DNA of 35,925 bases, taken from positions 1-35,925 of the forward strand of contig PLON01000005.1 of NCBI GenBank assembly GCA_003142095.1, written 5' to 3'. Below, in pieces: positions 31,316 through 35,925 of the stretch (position 1 is the first letter of the stretch; each line of letters opens with the position of its first letter). A program made the position numbers and the translations under genes. The stretch comes from Acidimicrobiaceae bacterium (lineage in GTDB: Bacteria > Actinomycetota > Acidimicrobiia > Acidimicrobiales > RAAP-2). Below the pieces are notes generated by a model, which was not told where the DNA came from, did no database searches, and saw only the letters and a program-made list of their open reading frames with translations.

Positions 31316-31761
31316 CGAACAACCTCGAAGAGAACACCGCCCACTTGGACGACGTCGCCGCGCTCTAAGTGCACCCGGCCCTTCACCAGCTCTTGATTCA
31401 CGTACGTGCCATTGGTCGAGCCGAGGTCTTCGATCGAGAGATCTCCGTCATCGTTCGCAACGCGTGCGTGGCGTGACGAGAGATACGTGTCCTGGAGACT
31501 CAGATCACAATCGCCGGCCCGCCCGATCGTGACACCTGTCTCAACGTCAACGCGCTGACCGCTGCGTTCGGAGGGCTCAATGAATTCGAGGGCCAGGACT
31601 CCGGGGCGGCGCCGGGCCCTCTTTTCGAAGTTGGCGGGCCGAGACTGAACGGTGACGACGCGAATAACTCGCAGAAAGAACAAGACGGCAATCACCATCA
31701 CGAGCACCTGTAGCGGGCGAATCACCGCCGCGTAGTTGGTTGACGCGGCGAACACCGTCAA
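31312..31761 (-). CDS. fhaB: FhaB/FipA-like FHA-domain membrane protein
   Basis: A 149-residue protein with an N-terminal membrane helix (PLQVLVMVIAVLFFLRVIRVV) and a C-terminal FHA domain: VTIGRAGDCDLSLQDTYLSSRHARV holds the phospho-Thr-binding Arg, Ser and His, and GSTNGTYVNQ the conserved Asn loop. FhaB (FipA) binds PknB-phosphorylated partners and links signalling to the division machinery. The TTG start overlaps the fhaA stop (TTGA) and its own stop overlaps the pstP start. Confidence 0.9.
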   Translation of the reverse strand: MTVFAASTNYAAVIRPLQVLVMVIAVLFFLRVIRVVTVQSRPANFEKRARRRPGVLALEFIEPSERSGQRVDVETGVTIGRAGDCDLSLQDTYLSSRHARVANDDGDLSIEDLGSTNGTYVNQELVKGRVHLERGDVVQVGGVLFEVVR

Positions 31762-32405
31762 GCGAGCTCAATCCGGAAGTGGAACGGGCCGATCGTGATG
31801 TCGTCACGCGGCGAGAGCGAGACGGCCGATACCCGGTGTCCGTTCACGTATGTTCCATTCGTCGACTGCAGGTCGCGAATGGCCACCCCTTCACTGGTAC
31901 GCCACACTTCGGCGTGCTGGCGAGAGACGTTTGAATCGTTCACGACGACCTCTACGTCGGGGCTGCGCCCAATGATTAAAGGCAAATCAGCCACTGAGAA
32001 GGAGCGTCCGTCGCTGACCACGAGGCGCGGCTGGCTCTCGCCACCAACAAAATCAGTCTTGACTTCGACCGTGCCCGCCTTTAGGTCGTCGTCGATGAAG
32101 ATCGCGACCTTCACTGGTCCGACGAAGACGTAGCCTTCGGCGAGGGCGTGCTGACGAACGGTTTCTTCTAACTCACTGACCAGCGCCTTTTGAAAGCCCT
32201 CAAAGCGCTGGGCGTCCGCGGGACCGAGCCACACGCGCACGATGTTTGGAGAAATGGAACCTTGGCTCGAGAGCCGCCGAGTTAAGTCCACCTCACGCAC
32301 AATTCGGGTGCCGATTTCGATGGGCTGCAACGACGTCTTGAACGGACGAGAAAATGTCCGTTCAAAGATCCGCTCGAGGCGGTTTTCCACATTTTTAAGA
32401 ACCAT
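31758..32405 (-). CDS. fhaA: FhaA-like protein (DUF3662 plus FHA domain)
   Basis: A 215-residue cytosolic adaptor. The N-terminal DUF3662 domain (1-120) begins LKNVENRLERIFERTFSR and includes KTSLQPIEIGTRIVREVD; the FHA domain (about 130-215) has LIIGRSPDVEVVVNDSNVSRQHAEVW and STNGTYVNGH. In mycobacteria FhaA binds phosphorylated MviN to restrain peptidoglycan synthesis. The mycobacterial protein has a long disordered linker between the domains; here it is nearly absent, so the protein is compact. ATG at 32405 is chosen because a TACAGT box lies 10 bases upstream; GTG at 32417 would overlap that box. Confidence 0.92.
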   Translation of the reverse strand: MVLKNVENRLERIFERTFSRPFKTSLQPIEIGTRIVREVDLTRRLSSQGSISPNIVRVWLGPADAQRFEGFQKALVSELEETVRQHALAEGYVFVGPVKVAIFIDDDLKAGTVEVKTDFVGGESQPRLVVSDGRSFSVADLPLIIGRSPDVEVVVNDSNVSRQHAEVWRTSEGVAIRDLQSTNGTYVNGHRVSAVSLSPRDDITIGPFHFRIELA

Positions 32406-32415
32406 AACAACTCTC

Positions 32416-32421
32416 ACTGTA
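32416..32421 (-). promoter_or_regulatory. -10 box (TACAGT) for the fhaA-fhaB-pstP operon
   Basis: On the minus strand TACAGT ends 10 bases before the fhaA ATG, giving a 5' leader of only a few bases. It is divergent from tRNA-Leu. Confidence 0.4.
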
Positions 32422-32474
32422 CCGGTCGGTTCCCCTTGATCGGAGGCGTCGAGAGTGCGCTGGAGCCAGTCGAC

Positions 32475-32480
32475 TATTGT
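32475..32480 (+). promoter_or_regulatory. -10 box (TATTGT) for tRNA-Leu
   Basis: TATTGT ends 12 bases before the mature tRNA 5' end. No good -35 match was seen. Confidence 0.4.
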
Positions 32481-32492
32481 TGCAAGGTCTCC

Positions 32493-32579
32493 GGGCGAGT
32501 GGCGAAATTGGCAGACGCGCAGGCTTCAGGTGCCTGTATTCGAAAGGATGTGGGGGTTCAAGTCCCCCCTCGCCCACCA
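32493..32579 (+). tRNA. tRNA-Leu (CAG anticodon)
   Basis: Acceptor GGGCGAG/CTCGCCC, anticodon stem CAGGC/GCCTG with loop TTCAGGT (CAG), a long class II variable arm, T arm GGGGG-TTCAAGT-CCCCC, discriminator A at 32576 and encoded CCA to 32579. Confidence 0.97.
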
Positions 32580-32586
32580 TCCCTAA

Positions 32587-32802
32587 CCACTCTCATGTCA
32601 CTCCGCGATTTCGCCCTACCCCGCGTGGCTCGGCGCCATCGTCTCTTTCTCGCCGCTCTACCAATCGGCCGCGTTGCTACGAAGCCTCGATCTCGGCCAG
32701 TTCCAGTGGATCATGTTGCTGCGCGTGGGATACCTACTCGCGATCGCCCTCGTTGGATTAACGCTCCCCGCCAAGCGCTTCCAACGAATTCTCGTACCTT
32801 GA
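32587..32802 (+). pseudogene. Remnant of an ABC-2-type permease (C-terminal fragment)
   Basis: One frame, open from a stop at 32584 to the TGA at 32800-32802, reads about 71 codons without a usable start for most of its length. It contains PAWLGAIVSFSPLYQSAALL, LGQFQWIMLLRVGYLLAIAL and a final GLTLPAKRFQRILVP. This is the C-terminal pattern of NodJ/ABC-2 permeases: a Pro-Leu-Tyr loop, a last membrane helix and a basic end. The rest of the gene is missing, cut off a few bases from the 3' end of tRNA-Leu. It is not related closely to the intact permease at 11216-11947 by eye. Probably a relic of a deletion or of a former tRNA-targeted insertion. Confidence 0.6.
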
Positions 32803-32818
32803 GATGACGCGAAGAGCG

Positions 32819-33562
32819 TTATTGAAACGCCGTCTGCGACATCCAGTACTCGACCAAGGTCTCGTCACCCGATATGGAAACGTCGGAGTGCGACAGATCA
32901 CTTCGGCGCAGCAGCACCTTCAAGAGATCGCCGGCCGGACCTGAGAGTTCCGCGTCAGGATCGTTCGTCGCGTCGACATACTCGTAATCGTCTGCCTCGA
33001 GCCGCGCACTCCACTGACCGGGTGGCACTGTTGATCTGATCTGAAATAGATCACTCTCTCGCCCGGCACGAGCCCGCAACGCGATATCACGATCGGACTT
33101 CATATTGACAAGGAACTCGTCAATGGCGTCGAGCGCGATGTCCGGTTCAATAAACGAGGCAGTACCTGTCGCGAGCTCGAGATCAAGACGGTGGACGAAA
33201 GTTTCGTGCAACTGTCGGCGCGACCAGAATCGTACGTGTTGATCGGCGCCCCACGCCCACATCGCGTCATCGGGATCTGCCGACCGCAAGACATCGACGA
33301 GGGCTCGTCCACCCGAGCGCAACCACTGTGCGTCGACCACGTCGCTGTCGATGGACATCTGGTCCATCGGGATTCGCGACGCGGCACGCTCGCTCACCAA
33401 CACTGTCGCCCAGCGGTGCACTCTTCCCAAGTGTCGGGTCAGGTCCTCGATCGACCAGTCGGGACACGTCGGCACGCGCGCGGACATCTCCGCGAAGGCC
33501 AAACCGTCGGAGAATCGATCAACCTCAATCTCCAGTTCATCGCAGTACTGAGCGTGATTCAC
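32819..33562 (-). CDS. Maleylpyruvate isomerase/mycothiol-dependent (DinB-like) protein
   Basis: A 247-residue protein of the actinobacterial MDMPI (mycothiol-dependent maleylpyruvate isomerase, TIGR03083-like) family. The N-terminal four-helix domain has VPTCPDWSIEDLTRHLGRVHRW, with the first metal-site His, and a later helix has RRQLHETFVHRLDLELA, giving the HExxxHR.D pattern of the second site. The C-terminal domain includes GPAGDLLKVLLRR. Some members use mycothiol as cofactor; many have unknown substrates. GTG at 33562 is preceded at 6 bases by TAGCAT. Confidence 0.88.
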   Translation of the reverse strand: MNHAQYCDELEIEVDRFSDGLAFAEMSARVPTCPDWSIEDLTRHLGRVHRWATVLVSERAASRIPMDQMSIDSDVVDAQWLRSGGRALVDVLRSADPDDAMWAWGADQHVRFWSRRQLHETFVHRLDLELATGTASFIEPDIALDAIDEFLVNMKSDRDIALRARAGRESDLFQIRSTVPPGQWSARLEADDYEYVDATNDPDAELSGPAGDLLKVLLRRSDLSHSDVSISGDETLVEYWMSQTAFQ

Positions 33563-33568
33563 GCCACG

Positions 33569-33574
33569 ATGCTA
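33569..33574 (-). promoter_or_regulatory. -10 box (TAGCAT) for leaderless MDMPI-like gene
   Basis: On the minus strand TAGCAT ends 6 bases before the GTG at 33562. Confidence 0.45.
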
Positions 33575-33624
33575 ACGATTCGACCCGCGTGGTAGTAAGT
33601 CAGAAGACGAAACGAGATCGTGAC

Positions 33625-34011
33625 ATGGATTCGTGGCTAAGCAGTGTGGACGTCATCACCCTCTTCGTCGACGACGTTCAGCGCGCGAAGGCCTTCTATT
33701 ACAACGTCTTCGATCTCTCGACGGTCTACGAAGACGAAAATTCGGCGGTCGTCAACTTCGACAACCTCACCGTGAACTTCTTAAAGATCTCCGAAGCACC
33801 CGGTCTCATTGCACCCGCGTCGGTCGCTCCAGCTGCGTCCGGCTCACGATTTCAGTTGACGATTCAAGTCGACGACGTTGACGAAGCGTGCGAAGAGCTG
33901 AAGAAGCGTAGCGTCACGCTTTTGAACGGACCGATGGACCGACCATGGGGTATCCGGACGGCAAGTTTTACCGATCCTGATGGACACATCTGGGAGATCG
34001 CCAACGGATAG
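33625..34011 (+). CDS. VOC-superfamily (glyoxalase/bleomycin-resistance-like) protein
   Basis: A 128-residue protein with the paired beta-alpha-beta-beta-beta modules of the VOC fold: VITLFVDDVQRAKAFYYNVFDL opens module one and FQLTIQVDDVDEACEELKKRSV opens module two, closing with GIRTASFTDPDGHIWEIAN, which carries the conserved metal-ligand Glu. The frame runs upstream to 33328 but that part overlaps the divergent gene antisense; ATG at 33625 gives a complete VOC domain. Function within the superfamily is open. Confidence 0.9.
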   Translation: MDSWLSSVDVITLFVDDVQRAKAFYYNVFDLSTVYEDENSAVVNFDNLTVNFLKISEAPGLIAPASVAPAASGSRFQLTIQVDDVDEACEELKKRSVTLLNGPMDRPWGIRTASFTDPDGHIWEIANG

Positions 34012-34111
34012 TTGAGTGAAGTGTTGTCATGATCGCTTAAGACGCGGCGAGAAAGCCGAGTCCGAAACGCATCACCACCAGGCCGACAGTCGACACGTTC
34101 ACCGCGCCAAG

Positions 34112-34117
34112 TACTGT
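34112..34117 (+). promoter_or_regulatory. -10 box (TACTGT) for leaderless lepB transcript
   Basis: TACTGT ends 7 bases before the GTG at 34125. Confidence 0.4.
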
Positions 34118-34124
34118 TGAACGG

Positions 34125-34724
34125 GTGTCGCTTCCTCCTCCCACTCTCGAAGTCGACGAGACCCCGCTTCCACCCGTTTCGAAACGACGGTCCAGCCAGC
34201 GCTCCCTCATTGAGTGGCTCATCGTCATCGTGGTGGCGGTCCTCGTCTCGCTGTTAATTCGCACCTACGTTTTTCAAACCTTTTTTATCCCTTCGGGTTC
34301 GATGGAGCCGACGTTGCACATCGGCGACCGGATCATCGTCAATAAACTCGGCGTCGAATTCGGCACCATCCACGTCGGCGACATCTTGGTCTTCAAAGCT
34401 CCGAAGGCGGTCGCTACGGACTGTGGAGATAGCGTCGCCGATCTCGTCAAGCGCGTGATCGGAGTTCCCGGTGACTATTTGGTGTCAAAGGGCAACACCA
34501 TCTACGTGAACGGGGAGCCCCTCAAACAGCCGTGGACCCACGTTGCCCAGATCGGTGTGAAACCCATCACGCTGACGCACGTCACGAAGAACCATTACTT
34601 CATGATGGGCGACAACGAACCTAATTCCTGCGACAGTCGCTACTGGGGACTTATCCCACGCTCGGCCGTCATCGGTAAGGCCTTCGTGCGCATCTGGCCG
34701 CTTTCGCGACTCGGTTTCCTCTAA
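34125..34724 (+). CDS. lepB: Signal peptidase I
   Basis: A 199-residue membrane serine protease that removes signal peptides from Sec- and Tat-exported proteins. A Pro-rich cytosolic start is followed by one membrane helix (LIEWLIVIVVAVLVSLLIRTYVF). Box B is FIPSGSMEPTL with nucleophile Ser, Box D is VKRVIGVPGD with the general-base Lys, and Box E is MGDNEPNSCDSRYWG. Length is normal for an actinobacterial enzyme. It starts with GTG. The stop codon overlaps the end of the decayed esterase on the other strand. Confidence 0.95.
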   Translation: MSLPPPTLEVDETPLPPVSKRRSSQRSLIEWLIVIVVAVLVSLLIRTYVFQTFFIPSGSMEPTLHIGDRIIVNKLGVEFGTIHVGDILVFKAPKAVATDCGDSVADLVKRVIGVPGDYLVSKGNTIYVNGEPLKQPWTHVAQIGVKPITLTHVTKNHYFMMGDNEPNSCDSRYWGLIPRSAVIGKAFVRIWPLSRLGFL

Positions 34725-35201
34725 CTCGCGAGCGGACGCGCCACGAAGAACGACCACATTACGGCGCTCGCGTCAATCGCACTCGACTGGGGACGGAGCT
34801 CTGAAGTGATGCTCGAGGGCATCACGGGGCCGCCCGGCCACTCGTGTCCCTCACCCAACACTTCGTACCACGATGAAGCCGTCGGCGTCGGACGTGAAGT
34901 TCATGCCCGAAAATACTTCTTGATCGAGCGCGGTGGCCCCGCTGCCGTGCAGGTTCAAAACGAGGGCTCGCTTCGTGTTGGACGTTCTCAACGGATCGTG
35001 CACGATCACCGTTCGTGTACAGCCGCCCATGGAGAGAGACCGCGTTGTCGTCGTGGCGGGGTTCGTGCAGTTCGGCGCAGTACTCGCACCGGCTCGTACG
35101 TCGGGTCCCGCTGTTGACACGACCACCGCGACCGCCGCCATAACCATCGTGCCCAGCGCCACTCTTAAAGCGCGAAGGCGTGCGCCACCAGTCGCCCTCA
35201 C
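34721..35201 (-). pseudogene. Decayed secreted esterase (LpqC/PHB-depolymerase-like), internal deletion
   Basis: The frame starts at GTG 35201, 5 bases after a strong GGGGAGG, with a signal peptide (ALRVALGTMVMAAVAVVVSTAG). It continues with RTVIVHDPL, RALVLNLHGSGATALDQE and ADGFIVV, the start of an alpha/beta hydrolase, and hits a stop at 34851 right after. In the next frame, without a gap, the sequence reads WYEVLGEGHEWPGG and ends IDASAVMWSFFVARPL with a stop at 34721, which is the C-terminal pattern of the same family, including its catalytic His. The whole middle, with the GxSxG serine and the acid residue, is missing. The two ends are joined out of frame near 34865-34875, so this is an inactivated gene rather than two genes. 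Confidence 0.72.
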
Positions 35202-35312
35202 AAGAACCTCCCCTACGCAGATCATCGTGCCCCGAGAATTGCCGACGCGCAATTGGCGTTTTCTCTACGAGAGTCGAGACCTCTAGCGTGGTGACCAGTG
35301 AGAGGAGAGAGC

Positions 35313-35925
35313 ATGCAGATGTTGATTGTCGGGGGCACGTCGTTCGTGGGTCGAGCCATTGCTTGGTCCGCCTGGCATCAAGGACACGAGGTCAGTGTTT
35401 TCAACCGCGGCGTCACGCCGAACGATCTTCCCGAGGCGATTGAACGCCTCACGGGCGACCGCCACGCGGATCTCTCCGCCCTCGCGGACAGGTCCTTTGA
35501 CGTCACCGTCGACGCGACGGCGTATCGGCCGAGCGACGTCGAACGACTTTCCGTCGCGCTCGGAGAACGCGGCGGCCACTATGTGCAGATATCTTCGATC
35601 TCGGCGTATGAGGACCCACCGGCACCCGGCGCCACGGAAGCGACACTCTCAATCGTCGACGACCCCGAGGACCTCGAGGCTCCCGTCGGTCCGAAAACCT
35701 ACGGACCGCTCAAGGCCGCCAGTGAACGGGCCGGATGGACCTACTTCGGCGAAGGATCCACCATGGTTCGTCCGACCTTCGTCATTGGCTCCTTCGACGC
35801 GACGCTGCGCTTTCCCTACTGGGTCGAGCGGGTACGACGCGGCGGAGTCGTGGCCGTTCCGGGCCCGCGCGACACGTTCCTGCAGTGGATCGACGCGCGC
35901 GACCTAGGAGCGCGGGTCAGTATTG
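35313..35925 (+). CDS. NAD-dependent epimerase/reductase, 3' end beyond window
   Basis: The first 204 residues of a Rossmann-fold short-chain dehydrogenase of the extended/atypical type. MQMLIVGGTSFVGRAIAW carries the GGTxFVG nucleotide loop, and VSVFNRG the residues that select the cofactor. VDATAYRPSDVERL and QISSISAYED match the isoflavone-reductase-like or UDP-glucose-epimerase-like group; a YxxxK-type KTYGPLKAASE follows at about 128-138, and VRPTFVIGSFD after it. GAGAGGAGAGAG precedes the ATG. The frame is open to the window end. Confidence 0.85.
   Translation, partial: MQMLIVGGTSFVGRAIAWSAWHQGHEVSVFNRGVTPNDLPEAIERLTGDRHADLSALADRSFDVTVDATAYRPSDVERLSVALGERGGHYVQISSISAYEDPPAPGATEATLSIVDDPEDLEAPVGPKTYGPLKAASERAGWTYFGEGSTMVRPTFVIGSFDATLRFPYWVERVRRGGVVAVPGPRDTFLQWIDARDLGARVSI

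Overview
The window is a stretch of bacterial chromosome, most likely from an actinobacterium (Actinomycetota). The gene content supports this: CrgA, a PknB/PstP/FhaA/FhaB signalling block, a SenX3-RegX3-type two-component pair, a mycothiol-dependent-isomerase-like protein, a polyphosphate-glucokinase-like kinase, CtaA/CtaB/CtaG heme-copper oxidase assembly genes and an actinomycete-type integrative element. GC is high but not extreme. Many genes start with GTG or TTG and overlap their neighbours by 4 bases. Many also have a TANNNT box 6-7 bases before the start codon and no Shine-Dalgarno sequence, which is the signature of leaderless transcripts. An Acidimicrobiia-like lineage is a guess only.

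Layout. 1-1333: partial tRNA-Arg and an M20 amidohydrolase. 1330-6866 (minus): a tightly overlapped operon of a stripped-down type IV secretion/conjugation-like machine (VirB2-like small membrane protein, VirB6/TrbL-like membrane protein, VirB4-like protein split in two, VirD4/TraG-like ATPase), ending in a sugar kinase. 6942-8956: sensor kinase and response regulator. 8953-10248: serS. 10308-11947: ABC exporter. 11944-14407: TlpA-like thioredoxin, ctaB and divergent ctaA. 14477-17046: cation efflux protein, tRNA-Ala, ctaG and a PQ-loop-like membrane protein.

17158-24367: a 7,133-bp integrated element in tRNA-Ile(GAT), bounded by 46-bp perfect repeats. It has the parts of a small actinomycete integrative and conjugative element (AICE): tyrosine integrase, Xis, an FtsK/TraB-type DNA translocase split into membrane and motor proteins, a Pra-like protein, a divergent HTH regulator with a repeat-rich operator region, a structured noncoding region, a DUF2079-type membrane protein as probable cargo, and a RepSA-like HUH replication initiator beside attR. 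Integration, excision, replication and double-stranded DNA transfer functions are all represented, so it may still be mobile.

24574-27627: class III aminotransferase, hotdog thioesterase and thiolase (amine/acyl-CoA metabolism). 27636-32405 (minus): fhaA-fhaB-pstP-pknB-crgA, controlling growth and division; pknA, rodA and pbpA, which usually lie inside this cluster, are absent. 32493-35925: tRNA-Leu followed by a decayed ABC permease fragment, a DinB/MDMPI protein, a VOC protein, signal peptidase I, a decayed secreted esterase with an internal deletion, and the start of an NAD-dependent epimerase that runs off the window.
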